Origin: Chlorocebus sabaeus
Lineage: Eukaryota > Chordata > Mammalia > Primates > Cercopithecidae
Direction of reading: 5' to 3'
DNA length: 64,000 nucleotides
Assembly: GCF_047675955.1 (NCBI RefSeq)
Contig: NC_132929.1
Coordinates: forward strand, 32,046,421 to 32,110,420
Shown: one piece after another, positions 32,385-44,935 of the stretch
How positions within the stretch are numbered: the stretch's first letter is position 1
How the letters are laid out: each line of letters opens with the position of its first letter
Notes under the pieces: model-generated
The model's input: the letters and a program-made list of their open reading frames with translations, nothing else
Database searches by the model: none
Told to the model about the DNA's origin: nothing
Translations under genes and position numbers: made by a program

Positions 32385-33370
32385 ATGAGAGAGCATCAGC
32401 ACAGAATGCTGAAAACCCAAAATGCTAGAGTGCCTTTCCTCCAAATGACCACATGACCTCCCCAGCAAGGGTTCAGAACCAAGCTGAGGCCGAGATGGCT
32501 GAAAAGACAGAAGTAGAATTCAGAATATGGATAGGAATTAAGTTCATTGAACTACAGGAGTACATTGTAACCCAATGCAAAGAAACTAAAAAATCATAAA
32601 ATATTGCAGGAGCTGACAGACAAAATAGTCAGTATAAAGAATGTAACCAACCTGACAGAGTCAGTATAAAGAATGTAACAAAACACCCTATAAGAATTTC
32701 ATAATGCAAGCACAAATATTAATAACAGAATAGACCAAGCAGAGGAAAGAATCTCAGAGCATGAAGACTGCCTTTCTGAAATAAGGCAGGCAGACAAGAA
32801 CAGACAAAAAAGAATGAAAAGGAATGAAGAAAACCTTGGCGAAATATGGGATTATGTAAAGAGACTGAATCTATGACAGATTAGTGTACCTGAAAGAGAT
32901 GGGGAGGATGGAACCAACTTGGAAAATATATTTCAAGATATCATCCATGAGAACTTCTCCAGCCTAACTAGAGAGGCCAATATTCAATTCAGGAAATGCA
33001 GATAACTCCAGTAGGATACTCCACAAGAAGATCTTTTTAAAGACACATAATCATCAGATTCTTCAAGGCCAAAATGAAAGAACAAATGTTAAAGGCAGCT
33101 AGAGAGAAAGGGCAGGTCACCAACAAAGGGAAGCCCATCAGACTAACAGCAGACCTCTCAGCTGAAACCCTACAAGCCAGAAGAGATTAGGGGGCCAATA
33201 TTCAACATTCTTAAAGAAAAGAAATTCCAACCCAGAATTTCATATCTGGCTAAACTAAGCATCCTAAGTGAAGGAGAAATAAGATTCTTCTCAGACAAGC
33301 AAATGCTGAGGGAATTTGTTACCACCAGACATGCTTTACAAGACATGTGCTCAAGGAAGCATTAAATATG
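32385..33370 (+). pseudogene. L1 copy B ORF1 remnant
   Basis: It begins at an ATG in the usual context ('atccacaaagatgagagagc'). It is recognisable from 'gggattatgtaaagagactg', 'ctgaaagagatggggaggat' and 'tatctggctaaactaagcat', which are typical ORF1p RNA-binding and C-terminal regions. In-frame stops and shifts are frequent (for example 'ctatgacagattag'). A 21-base segment, AGTCAGTATAAAGAATGTAA plus C, is tandemly repeated at 32627-32647 and 32659-32679. Confidence 0.75.
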
Positions 33371-33479
33371 GAAAAGAAAGACTGTTACCAGCCACTACGA
33401 AAACACACTGAAGTACACAGACCAGTGACACTATAAAGCAACTACATAAACATGTCTACAAAATAACCAGCTAACATCA

Positions 33480-36379
33480 TGATGAAAAGAACAAATCCAC
33501 ACATCAATACTAACTTTAAATATAAATGGGCTAGATATCCCAATTAAAAGACACAGAGAGGCAAGCTGGATAAAGAACCAAGACCCATTGATTGGTATGC
33601 TGTCTTCAGGTGACCCATCTCACATGCAAAGACACAGATAGGTTAAAATACAAAGGGATGAAGAAAAATCTACCAAGAAAATGGAAAACAGAAAAGAGCA
33701 GGGATTGTAAACCTAATTTCTGACAAAACAGACTTTAAACCAATAAATATGTTTTAAAAAGACAAAGGAGGACATTACACAGTGGTAAAGAGTTCAATTC
33801 AACAAGAAGATCTAACTATCCAAAATATATATTCATCCAACACAGGAGCAACTAGATTCATAAACCAAGTTCTTAGAGACCTCAAAGAGACTTAGAGTTT
33901 CAAACAATAATAGTGGGAGACTTTAACACCCCACTGACAATATTAGACAGATAATTAACAAAGATATTCAGGACCTGAGCTGAGTACTGTATCAAATGGC
34001 CCTGATATCTACAAAACTCTACACACAAAACAACAGAATATACATTCTCATTGCCACATAGCACATACTCTAAAGTTGATCACATAATTGAAAGTAAAAC
34101 ACTCCTCAGGAAATGCAAAAGAACCAAAATCGTAACAGTCTCTCAGACCACAGCACAATTAAATTAGAAATCAAGACTATAAAATTCATTCAAAACTATA
34201 GAATTACATGGAAATTGAATAACCTGCTCCTGAATGATTTTGGGGGTAAGTAAAATTAAGGCAGAAATCTAGAAGTTCTTTGAAACTATGAGAACAAAGA
34301 TACAATATGCCAGAATCTCTGGGACATAGCTAAGGCAGTGTTAAGATGGAAATTTATAGCACTAAATGTTCACATCAGAAAGTTAGAAAGATCTCAAGTT
34401 AACAACCTAACATTGCAACTAATAAGAACTAGAGAACCAAGAGCAAATGAATCCCAAAGCTATCAGAAGACAAGAAATAACCAAAACCAGAGCAGAAGTG
34501 AAGAAATTGGGACATGAAAAAAAAAATTCAAAACACCAACAAATCCAGGAGCTGCTTTTTGGAAAAATAAATAAAATACACTTCTAGTTAGACTAATAAA
34601 GAAAAAAAGAGAGAATATTAAAATAAACACAAGCAGAAATAACAAGGGGAATATTACCACTGACCCTACAGAAATACAAACAACCATCAGAGAATATTAT
34701 GAATACCTCTATGCACACAAAATAGAAAGTCTAGAAGAAATGGATAAATTTCTGGACACATACACCCTCCCAAGACTGAATCAAGAAGAAATTGAATCCC
34801 TGAACAGACAAGTAATGAGCTCTGAAGTTGAGGCACTAATAAATAGCCTAGCAACAAAAAAAGCCCAGGACCAGATGGATTCACAGCTGAATTCCACCAG
34901 AGGTACAAAGAAGAGCTGGTACCATTCCTATTGAAATCATTCCAAAAATTGAGGAGGAGAGACTCTTCCCTAAATCATTCTATGAGGCCAGCATCATCCT
35001 GATAATGAAACCTGGCAGAGATACAACAACAAAAAAGAAAACTTCAGGCCAATATCCTTGATGAACATAAATGCAAAAATCCACATCAAAATAGTGGCAA
35101 ACTAAATCCAGCATCACATCAAAAAGCTTATTCATCATTATCAATTAGGCTTTATCCCTGGGATGCAAGGTTGGTTCAACATATGTAAATCAATAAATTT
35201 GATTCATCACATGAACGGAATTAAAGACAAAAACCACATGATTATCTCAATAGATGCAGAAAACACTTTTGATAAAATTCAACATTCCTTCATGTTAAAA
35301 ACTCGCAATAAACTAAGTATTGAAGAAACATACCTCAAAATAATAGGAGCCATATATGACAAACCCACAGCCAACATTATACTGAATGGACAAAAGCTGG
35401 AAGCATTCCTCTTGAAAACTGGCCCAAGACAAGTATACCCTCTCTCACCACTCCTACTCAACTTAGTACTTGAAGTCCTGGCCAGGGAAATCAGGCAAGA
35501 GAATAAGATAAATGGCACTCAAATAGAAAGAGAGGAAGTCAAACTATCCTTGTTTGTAGGCAACACGATCCTATATGTAGAAAACCCCATAGTCTCAGCC
35601 CAAAAGCTTCTTAAGCTGATTAAAAACTTCATCAAAGTCTTAGGATACAAAATCAATGTGCAAAAATCACTAGTATTCCTAAATACCAGCAACAGTCAAG
35701 CCGAGAGCCGAATCAGGAACAAATTCCCATTCACAACTGACACAAAAAGAATAAAGGGTACCTAGGAATACAGCTAACTAAGGAAGTGAAAGACAGATCT
35801 CTACAATAAGAACTACAAACCTCTGCTCAAAAAAAATCAGAGATGACACAAACAAATGGAAAAACATTCCATGCTCATGGTTAGGAACAATCATTATGGT
35901 GAACATGGCCATACTACCCAAAGTAATTTATAGATTCAATGCTATTCCTATTAAACTACCATTGGGATTCTTCACAGAATTAGAAAAAACTACTTTAAAA
36001 TTCATATGGAACCAAAAAAGAGCCTGAATAGCCATGGCAATCCACAGCAAAAAGAACAAAGCTGGAGGCATCACACTACCAACTTCAAACTATACTACAG
36101 GGCTACAGTAACCAAAACAGCATGGTACTGGTACAAAAACAGACATGTAGACCAATGAAACAGAATAGAGAACCCAGAAATACCACACATTTACAACTAT
36201 CTGATCTTTGACAAACCTGACAAAAACAAGCAATGGGGAAAATATTCCCTATTCAATCAGTGGTGCTGGGGTAACTGGCTAGCCATATGCAGAAGATTGA
36301 AACTGGACCCCTTCCTTACACCGTATACAAAAATTAACTTAAGATGAATTAAAGACTTAAATGTAAAACCCAAAACTAG
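33480..36379 (+). pseudogene. L1 copy B ORF2 remnant
   Basis: Endonuclease start at 'ctttaaatataaatgggcta'. The endonuclease QETHL motif reads Q-V-T-H-L (33607-33621), losing the catalytic glutamate. The longest intact stretch, 35163-35765, holds the palm of the reverse transcriptase: it keeps ISIDAE (first catalytic aspartate, residue 31), but the FADD box is F-V-G-N (residues 131-134), losing both catalytic aspartates. 34740-34934 is another surviving piece just upstream. The frame ends by truncation at 36379. Confidence 0.85.
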
Positions 36380-36797
36380 GTATGCCTCTGGATACTTGAT
36401 GGCCATCCCCTGGACCCTCCCTCAAGCACTGGTGTTTGTGCCTGCCATTGGGTGACCTGTAGGTGGGTCTGTTCAGTCTGGTCCCACTCATCTTGGTTGC
36501 CCTCTATGAGGCTGAGCAGAGAGCTCAGACCACTGTGTACTTCACAGATTAGCCCACTGTCTGTAGCAACTGAGACCTTCTCCCAGTAAACAAAGATCAA
36601 ATATATACCCATCTGTGTTGACCACAGCCAGCTCTTACTAGCCATCTAGGAAAAACCACACAGTCCAGTATAAAACCAGCTCACAGAATTACACAGGGCT
36701 ATAGAAGCAAAGCCAAAAGACTCCACCTAACATTTTCTATGGTCACATCCCTTTGGATGGGGGAAGAAAATAACAAAGGAGAAAAACAGTAATAATA

Positions 36798-36957
36798 TTG
36801 GAAAGGGAAGAAAGGAAAGGAAAGGAAAGGAAAGAGGAAAGAAAGAGGAAAGAGGAAAAAGGAGAAAGGAGAGAAAGAGGAGAAAGGTGAAAAGAAAGGG
36901 GAAAGGAAAGGGAAGGGAAAAGGAAAAGGGAAGGGAAAGGAAAGGAAAAGGGAAAGG
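36798..36957. repeat. (GGAAA)n polypurine tract
   Basis: About 160 bases are only G and A on the + strand, built from GGAAA/GGGAAA/GAAAGA units, within the L1 copy C 5' region. Long homopurine tracts can adopt triplex DNA. Reverse-strand frames through it read as F/P/S-rich low-complexity peptides and are not genes. Confidence 0.92.
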
Positions 36958-37109
36958 ATTCTATCCATATGAAAATAATCAGAAAACTTAGATGTGCCGA
37001 CATCTCCAGATGAGAGGGAACAGCATAAGAATTCTGGCACCATGAAAAATCTGAACACTGTGACACTATTTGTTAATTTGAGATCTTTCTAGCTCTCCAG
37101 CAATGGTCA

Positions 37110-37887
37110 CTAACCAAAATGGAAACTCAGAAATGACAGATAAAGAATTCACAGCATGGATTTCAAGGAAGCTCAATAAATTTCAAGACAAGTTTGAAAA
37201 TCTACACAAAGAAACTTCTAAACAATCCAGGAAATGAAGAGATAAACATCTTTAAAAAATCAATCAGAGCTTCCGAACTTAAAAAATTCACATAAGGAAT
37301 TTCTCAATACAATTGAAAACTTTATCAATAGACTAAACCAAGAAGAAATAATTTCAGAGCTTGAAGGTCAATCTTTCAAACTAATCCATTCAGAAAAAAA
37401 AGAATTTAAAAAAATAAACTAGTCTTTGAGAAATGTAGGATTATGTAAAGTGACAAAATCTACAAATTATTGGCATTCCTGAGAAGGAGAAAATGTAAAC
37501 AACCTGGAAAACATATTTGAGAGAATAATCCAAGAAAATTTCCCTAATCTTGCTAGAAGGATAGACATCCAAGTGCAAGAAACACATATAGTATCAGCAA
37601 GATACAATACAAAACAAACTTCGTGTAGGCATAAAGTGACAAGACTGCCCCAAGTCAACACTAAGGAAAAAATCCTAAGGGTAGCTAGAGAAACAGGTCA
37701 GATCACCTACAAAGGGAGCCTCATCAGGGTAACAACAGACTTCTTAGTAGAAGAAACCTTACACAAGTCAGCAGAGATTGGGGGCCTATTCAGCATTCTT
37801 AAAGAAAGGAAATTGCAACCAAGAATTTTATGTCCCATCAAACTAAGCTTCATAAGCGAAGGAGAAATAAATTTTTTTCCAGACTAG
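37110..37887 (+). pseudogene. L1 copy C ORF1 remnant
   Basis: Coiled-coil and RNA-binding parts are recognisable ('aaatggaaactcagaaatga', 'gattatgtaaagtgacaaaa', 'aaccttacacaagtcagcag', 'ccatcaaactaagcttcata'). The surviving frame 37573-37887 covers the C-terminal domain and ends at a normal-looking stop. Upstream there are stops and shifts. Confidence 0.72.
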
Positions 37888-38089
37888 CAGCTACTAAGGT
37901 AAACTTTTACCACGAGACCATCCTAACAAGAGATCCTTAAAGAGGTTTCAAACATGGAAACTGAAGAACTGTAACTGCTACCACAAAAACACACTTAAGA
38001 ACATAGTCCACAAACCCTATAAAGCAACTATACAATAGATACTGCAAAGCAACCAGCTAACAACTTCACAATAGGATGAAAACCTCACA

Positions 38090-41000
38090 TAACAATACCA
38101 ACCTTGTATGTAAATGGTCTAACTGCCCATCAGAAAGGCACAGAGTGGCAAGTTAAATTAAAAAACAAAAAAAAAAAAACAAAAAAAAACCCAAAACACA
38201 CACAACAGCAAGACCCAACCATCTTCTATCTTCAAAAGACCCATTTTACACTTAATGATATCCATGGGCACAGAGGAAAGGATTGGAGAAAAATCTATCA
38301 CACAAACAGAAAAAAAAAAGGAAAAAAAAAAAAGAACATGGTTTGCTATTCTTGTATCAGATAGACTTGAAATCTACAACAGTAAAAAAGGAAAAAGAAA
38401 CGCATTACATAATGAAAAAAGGTTCAATTCAACAAAAAGATTTAATTATCCTAAATATATATGCATTGAATATTGGAGCACTCAGATTCACAAAACAAGT
38501 ACTTCTAGACCTATGAAAAAACTTAGATATCCACACAATAATAGTGAGGGACTTCAACATCCCACTCAAAGTGTTAGATCATCAAGGCATAAAATTAACA
38601 AAGAAATTCTGGACTTAAATTCCATCAATTTGGCCAATTGTACCTAATGGACATCTACAGACTACTTCAGCCATCAATCATAGAATATACATTCTTATCT
38701 GTACATGGAACATAATTTAAGATCAACCACATGCTTGGTCATAAACCAAATCTCAACGAATTTTTAAAAATTGAAATCATACCAATTTACCTTGGACCAC
38801 AGTGGAATAAAAATAGAAATCAATACCAAGAAGATCCCTCAAAGGCCACACAATTACATGGAAATTAAACAATTTGCTCCTGAATGACTTTTGGGTAAAT
38901 AACAACATTAAGGCAAAAATTCTTTTAAGTAAGTGAAAACAGAGACACAACATATTAAAATCTCTGGGATGCAGCAAAAGCAGTGTTAAGAGGAAAGCTT
39001 TTCACATTAAACACCTACATCAAGAAGTTAGATCTCAAATTAACAATCTAACATCACATCTAGAGGAACTAGAAAATCTGGAGCAAACTAATCCCTAAAG
39101 CTAGTAGAAAATTTTTAAAAAAGCTAAAATCAGAGCAGAACTGAAGGATACTGATATCGAAAAATTCATCCAAAGAATTAACAAAACTAAGAGTTTGTCT
39201 TTTCGAAGAATAAGCAAGATCAATAGAATGCTAGCTAGATTAACAAAAAAGAGAGAAGATCCAAGTAAACACAATCAAAAACAACAAAGGTGACATTACA
39301 ACCAAACCCACAGAAATACAAAAGATCCCAGAGACTATTATTAACACTTCTATGCACATAAACTAGAAAATCTAGAGGAAACAGAAACACACAACCTGCC
39401 AAGATTGAATCAGGAAGAAACTGAAACCCCAAACAGATCGATATAGAGTTCCACAATTGAATCCATCATAAAAAAAACCAGAAAACAAAAAAAAACCTGC
39501 CAACCAAAAAAGCCCTGGGCCAGAGAGATTCATATCCAATTCTACCAGTTGTACAGAGAAGAGCTGGTACCAATTCTACTGAAACTATTTCAAAAAATCA
39601 AGAAGAGACTCCTCCCTAACTTATTCTACAAAGCTAGCATCACTTTGATACCAAAATCTAGCAAAGACACAATGAAAAAAGAAAACTACAGGCTAGTATC
39701 CCTAATGGACATAGATACAACCTATGCTGAGGAACCTAGTCCTCAACAAAATATTAGCAAATTAAATCAAACAGCACATCAAAAAGATAATTCACCATAA
39801 TCAAGTAGGCTTTATTCCTGGGATGCAAGGTTGGTTCAACATACTCAAATCGGTAAATTTGATTCACCACATAAACAGAATTAAAAACAAAACTCATATT
39901 ATTTCTCAATAGATGCAGAGAAAGATTTTGCTAAAATTCCACATCCCTTAGTGACTAAGAACTTTCAACAAACTAAGCATTGAAGAACATGCCTCAAAAC
40001 AGTAAGAGCCATCTACGACAAACTCACATTCAACACCATACTGAATGGGCAAAAGCTGGAACCACTCTCCTTGAGAACAAGAACAAGACAAGGATGCCCA
40101 ATCCCACTCCACTGCTCCTATTCAACCCAGTCATGGAAATCCTAGTCAGAGTAATCAAGCAAGAGAAAGAAATAAAATGCATGAAAACAGGAAAAGAAGA
40201 ATTCAAATGATCTCTCTTCACTGATGATATGATTCTATACCTAGAAAACTCTAAAGACTGCCAAAAGGCTCCTAAACCTGACAAACAACTTCAGTAAAGT
40301 TGTGGGGACACAAAAGCAATGTACAAAAATCAGTAGCATTTCCATACACCAGTAACATTTAAATTGAGAGCCAAGTCAAGGACACAATCCCTTTTACAAT
40401 AGCCATGCACACAAAAAATACCTAGGAATACATCTAACCAAGGAAGTGAAAGATCTCTACAAGAAGAATTACAAAACACTGCTGAAAGAAATCAGAAATG
40501 ACTACAAACAAATGGAAAAACATTCTATGCTCATGAATTAGAACAATCAATATCATTAAAATGGCCATACTGTCCAAAACAATCTATAGATTCAACACTA
40601 CTCCTATCAAACTACCAACATAATTTTTCATAGAATTATGAGAAACTATTCTATAATTCATATGGCATCAAAAAGGAGCCCCAAAGCCAAAGCAATCCTA
40701 AGCAAAAAAACAAAAAACAAAGCCAAAGGCATCATGTTAATTGATTTCAAACTATACTACAAGTCTACAGTAACCAAAACAGCATGGTGCTGCTACAAAA
40801 ACAGACACACAGACCAATGGAACACAATAGAGAAATTAGAAATAAAGCTGCACTCCTATAACCATCTAAGCCATCTAAAGTAGGCAAAAATAAGCTATCT
40901 AAATAACCATCTAAACTCAGCAAAAATAAGCAATGGGGAAAGAATTCCCTATTTAATAAATGATGCTGGAATAACTGGCTAGCCATATGCAGAAGAATGA

Positions 41001-41520
41001 AACTGGATCCCTACCTTTCACCATATACAGAAATTAACTCAAGATGGATTAAAGATTTAAATATATGACCTCAAACTATAAAAATCCTAGAAGAAAACCT
41101 AGGAAATAACCTTCTGGACATCAGCCTTGGCAAAGAATTTATGACTAAGTCCTCAAAACCAATTGCAACAAAACCAAAAATTGGCAAGTGGGACCTAATT
41201 AAACTAAAGAGCTTTTGCACAGCAAAGGAAACTATCAACAGAGTAAACTGACAGTCTATAGAATGGCAGAAAATATTTGCAAACCATGCATCCAACCAAG
41301 GTCTATCCAGAATCTGTAAGGAATTTAAATGACTCAACAAGCCAAAACCAAATAATCCCATTAAAAAGTGTGTGAAGGACATGAACAGACACTTATCAAA
41401 AGAAGACATACATGGAGCCAACACACATATGAAAAAATGCTCAACATCACTAGTCATCAGAGAAATACAAATCAAAACCACAATGAGATACCATTTAACA
41501 TCAGACAGAATGACTATTTG
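38090..41520 (+). pseudogene. L1 copy C ORF2 remnant
   Basis: The endonuclease start is at about 38100 with an A-rich expansion at 38162-38190. The QETHL motif reads Q-K-T-H-F (about 38232-38246), so the catalytic glutamate is lost. The reverse transcriptase FADD box is F-T-D-D (40217-40228), with both aspartates kept, but a TGA stop sits two codons upstream of the S-L-F-T (40208-40210). Surviving pieces include 38255-38647, 39549-39800, 39980-40207 and 41368-41520. Confidence 0.8.
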
Positions 41521-41524
41521 GAGA

Positions 41525-42800
41525 AAAACAAATCTGGATCCCTACCTTACACCATACACAAAAGTGAACTTCAGATCAGTGAGTCCTAACTATACAAAAG
41601 AGTAAAATGATACAGCCAGTAGAAGAAAATGAAATAAAGAGTCTGTTCACTAGGGAGTTAGAGGGAACATAAGCAAGAGCTAAAATGTTTGCATCATAAG
41701 GTAAAGACAAAAAAATCTTATGGATCTGACTTTATCAAAGTTGAGTATTTCTGTTTGATGAAGAACACTATGGATAATATTACCAGGTGACACCCTGGGA
41801 AAAGATATATGCAATGATTAAAGAAGCCAAGGGGTTAATATCTGAATACATGAAGAATACCTGCAAATAAATAAGAAATAGAAAGGAAACACAGCAGAAA
41901 AATAGGGACAAATGATAAATGAGAAATTTACATAAAAGGAAATGGAACAGTTACCAAATCATTGAAGAGACATTCAATCACATTAGTGGAGAAGAATATA
42001 TAGTAAAAATGAGATGCCACTTGACAAACATAAGTTTGTCAAAAACTACAAAGTTAGAAAATATAATATGTTGGTGGGGATGAAAGGGTATGGTACTCTC
42101 ATGTATTTTTAGTGGGAGTGTAAACTGCGCTAGCTATTCTCTAGAGGGCATTCTGCCAGCAATTGGGGAAACCAATTCTTCATACAGCTCGTACCTGCAA
42201 CCCCAGTTCTTGATTCCTGCACAGAGCCATAAAAGAATGTAAAGAAGATGTTGATTGTTATGGTGCTTGTTCTAGAAGGCAGTGAACCTCTTGCTCAACT
42301 TTAGGGGAATAAATCAGAGAATGTGAACAGATTCTGTGGGCTATTAGACATGAATAGAAAGCAATAAATTAAATAGACATACAGCCACAGGATAGGCCAT
42401 AAAACATACTGTTGAATGAAAAAAAAATTACATTACAATATAATTAGTATGTGTTTAAAACACAAACACATACCAAACAAAGAGCACAGCATAAATTACA
42501 AGGATATATAAATATCTGAAGACATCTGCCAAACCCATCAGAGTAGATGCCTCTATGGGAAGCAAAGAATGGGTGTGGGGATCATGACTGAAGGAAAAAC
42601 ATGAAATGAAAATAAAATACAATGAAATAAATGAAAGCCTATGCACACACTCCATGGCAACAGGGAGCCATGAGGGAGAAGTGTGTGTGTATGAATTCAG
42701 CTCCTGGCACCTGAGGGGAAGCAGACCCATAGAAAGGGAGAAAGTGGAGTGCAGAGCACCATGTTGGCCCAAGACTAACCTCCATGCTTCATAGCACAAG
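41525..42800 (+). mobile_element. L1 copy D (old L1M4/L1ME-like) 3' fragment, sense
   Basis: It starts with 'gagaaaaacaaatctggatc', a point in ORF2 already passed by copy C at about 41000, so a different element begins here. It continues through 'agatatatgcaatgattaaa', 'agacattcaatcacattagt', 'gagatgccacttgacaaaca' and a 3' untranslated region with 'cacaaacacataccaaacaa'. It is heavily diverged and has no frame. The end is approximate. Confidence 0.72.
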
Positions 42801-42829
42801 AGTGTTAGGAATTCCACAGCCTCACCACC

Positions 42830-43140
42830 CATAAAATGAAACTCAAGATCCTTGGCATACATTCAGAGTTTTCACCATCTGGCCCCTACTCTTAACAATA
42901 TAGGAAAAATACAACTTGTGTCAATCACCCTGCCACTTCCCCTCCTTTTTATTGAATTCTATCTCCACCACTCTATAAACACAGTAGCAGCAGGCACAGT
43001 GTTGGAAGTGATGCCTTCTTAGCACCTCTGACCTCTTGATTTTCCCTTAGTGGGCTCTTCCTGCCACAGCTGTCATCACCTTTGGGCCCTCTCGCTCTGC
43101 CATCTTCCCTCAGTCATGCACTTTTATCCTCATCAAACGA
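42830..43140 (+). repeat. LINE-2 fragment, sense
   Basis: 'aatgaaactcaagatccttg', 'gcatacattcagagttttca' and 'ccatctggcccctactctta' match the L2 segment '..agtccaaactccttagcatggcattcaaggccctccatgatctggcccc..'. After about 42900 the match weakens. Confidence 0.6.
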
Positions 43141-44695
43141 AAATGGAATGTTCTGACGTGCATGTCCAGAGCTGGCTCATTCCTTAGATTAAGCAGGTAT
43201 GAGTTGAGGAAATCTGATCTGTTGGAGAAGCTTCCTGCATTCAATGATCTCTCCAACTATCCTGCTTCCACAATTTATCTTCTCTCCATTCCAGTCAGAC
43301 AAGTCCCAGGTTACCCAAAGCCTCAGAATTTAAAGACAGTGCCTTGCAGACACCAACACATTTATATTTGGTATCAGATTATAACATTAGCAATTCCATT
43401 ACCCAGGCCAGGGATCCAATACTTTCTAATGAAGATTAAGGAAATGGCAGAAAGGAAAGGGAGGTTTAGAGGAGGTGCCCCTGGGCCAGGTATAGGCAGC
43501 AGGAGAGGGCACAAAGCATGAGAAAAAATGCTGAATGGACAAAGGAAAGAGAATAGGCACAGGGTGGACCATGGAACCATTATCCGTTTCTCATGTTCAT
43601 TTCCAGTTTTCCACAGTTCTTCAGTTCTTATAATGGGGTCTTACCTGGGCAGCCTTTGAGGGTGTAATTGTTTTTTTTTTCTTTCTGGTCTACTTCCTCA
43701 AGACATCTTTTACCTCTACACATGAGTTTTCATCATGAAGTTCACCCTTTTCCCCACCTCCACTATCTCCAGTAAACTCTCAATGTAAAGTTAAACTGAT
43801 TGGGCTATGGGTCAGTCGCATTACATTTAAACAATCACAGAGAACATCAAAAACATCAGGAAACACAGTGCAGATGTCTGCAGCTACCCTTTGATAAATC
43901 CATCAGCTGTGGCCATTCGAACTCTCTCATGGGAATTAGGAGACTAAAATGTATTTTTTAAAAATCTATAAAACAATCTACAGGCAATAACATTGAGTCT
44001 GCCTCTCCACAGAGAATAGCAATCAATGGAGTAAGACAGCAACAGTGAGTTTGATACTTAATCTAATTATTTTCTGCTATGGGTTTGTTATGGGCAATGT
44101 AACAATTGGTACTAACTTTTAAACGGTTTGGAACTTCTTTTTTTTTTTTTTTTTAACCTAATTTGATAATGCATTTCTCATTAAGTATTATTGAGAACGA
44201 AAAAAGGAAGGGGTGGCAGGTTTCCTGTTTGTTGAAAATGAGACAAATGGAGTACACTATTAAAAGGATTGAATTGCTTATACAAATCTGAAACCCACTC
44301 CCTTCTTGACATGAACCACAGGGTCTACACATCAGTCTAGTCAATTAAAATAGTACGTTCCATTAATATGTTTGTGCTTTGCCAATGAAGAATTATGATT
44401 TTAAAAATATAAAGGCAATATATGTGTTTCATATCACAAATTGTACTTATATCCAGTACCAGCCAACCTATTATTGATTTCTTCTGCTGGAGGTCACCGA
44501 TAAGGAGTGAAGAAACACAAAGATAGTGAGGACTTATCTAGGCACTGTCCAATTCAGTCCAACTTCAATTCAACTCACTAAGGAGCCTTTACAGGTACAC
44601 AGAATTTATGAAAGAGAGTTGTGACTATCCACTAATGTCACTAAGTTAAAGATATTTTAAATTTCTGATAATAATGGCCATAGGTATCAAAGTCC
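43141..44695. other. Unclassified DNA, no gene seen
   Basis: A 119-codon frame (43162-43521) has no domain I recognise. A T17 run (44138-44154) has no Alu or L1 body attached. The rest is AT-rich single-copy-looking sequence. Confidence 0.4.
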
Positions 44696-44720
44696 TTTTT
44701 TTTTTTTTTTTTTTTTTTTT
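44696..44720. repeat. T25 homopolymer abutting a MIR
   Basis: Twenty-five consecutive T's with no retroelement body on either side; the MIR begins immediately afterwards. It may be the tail of an extremely 5'-truncated antisense retroelement or a local expansion. Confidence 0.85.
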
Positions 44721-44935
44721 GAGTATCTACTATTTATCAGGTTTTATTCTAGGCAGTTGTATTTAAAGTACATATTTTAATGCTAACTTTTAAAATAAGA
44801 AACATGAGACTCAGAAACAGTAAAGAACTAGTCCCACAATTTCATAGCCATTGAGGAACAAAGTAGAGATGGGAATGTGGTCCTGTAAAACCCTGAGATT
44901 AAGTTCTTCCCTTTGCTCCACACTTTAGCTCTTTC
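44721..44935 (-). repeat. MIR SINE, antisense
   Basis: 'gagtatctactatttatcag', 'gttttattctaggcagttgt', 'aataagaaacatgagactca', 'actagtcccacaatttcata' and 'gtagagatgggaatgtggtc' follow reverse-complemented MIR across most of its length. Confidence 0.75.

Larger units (their letters stand above)
29425..36379 (+). mobile_element. L1 copy B (L1PB/L1MA-like) with complete 5' end, sense, 3'-truncated
   Basis: It starts with 'gggggagtggccaagatggc', a full-length L1 5' end of the older primate type, and has a long GC-rich 5' untranslated region to about 32384. ORF1 (from 32385) and ORF2 (about 33480-36379) follow. It stops within ORF2 ('cttaaatgtaaaacccaaaa') where GC-rich 5' sequence of another L1 begins. 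It carries a half MADE1 (29531-29575) and an antisense MST-like LTR (31092-31436). Confidence 0.82.
36380..41524 (+). mobile_element. L1 copy C (L1M/L1PB-like), sense, 3'-truncated
   Basis: GC-rich 5' untranslated sequence from about 36380 ('gatggccatcccctggaccc') is followed by a polypurine expansion (36798-36957), ORF1 (about 37110-37890) and ORF2 (about 38090-41520). It breaks off after 'catcagacagaatgactat', within the ORF2 C-terminal region. The exact 5' start is uncertain because copy B is truncated at the same point. Confidence 0.8.

Noticed and set aside
35163..35765. Possible intact reverse transcriptase gene
   Set aside because: It is a fragment of L1 ORF2 with the FADD box lost and no functional flanking domains.
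36699..37066. Reverse-strand frames encoding F/P/S-rich peptides
   Set aside because: They translate the GGAAA polypurine tract; low-complexity artefact, not a gene.
42134..42150. CTCF-like word in 'ttctctagagggcattc'
   Set aside because: Several core positions mismatch and it lies in old L1 sequence; weaker than the sites reported.
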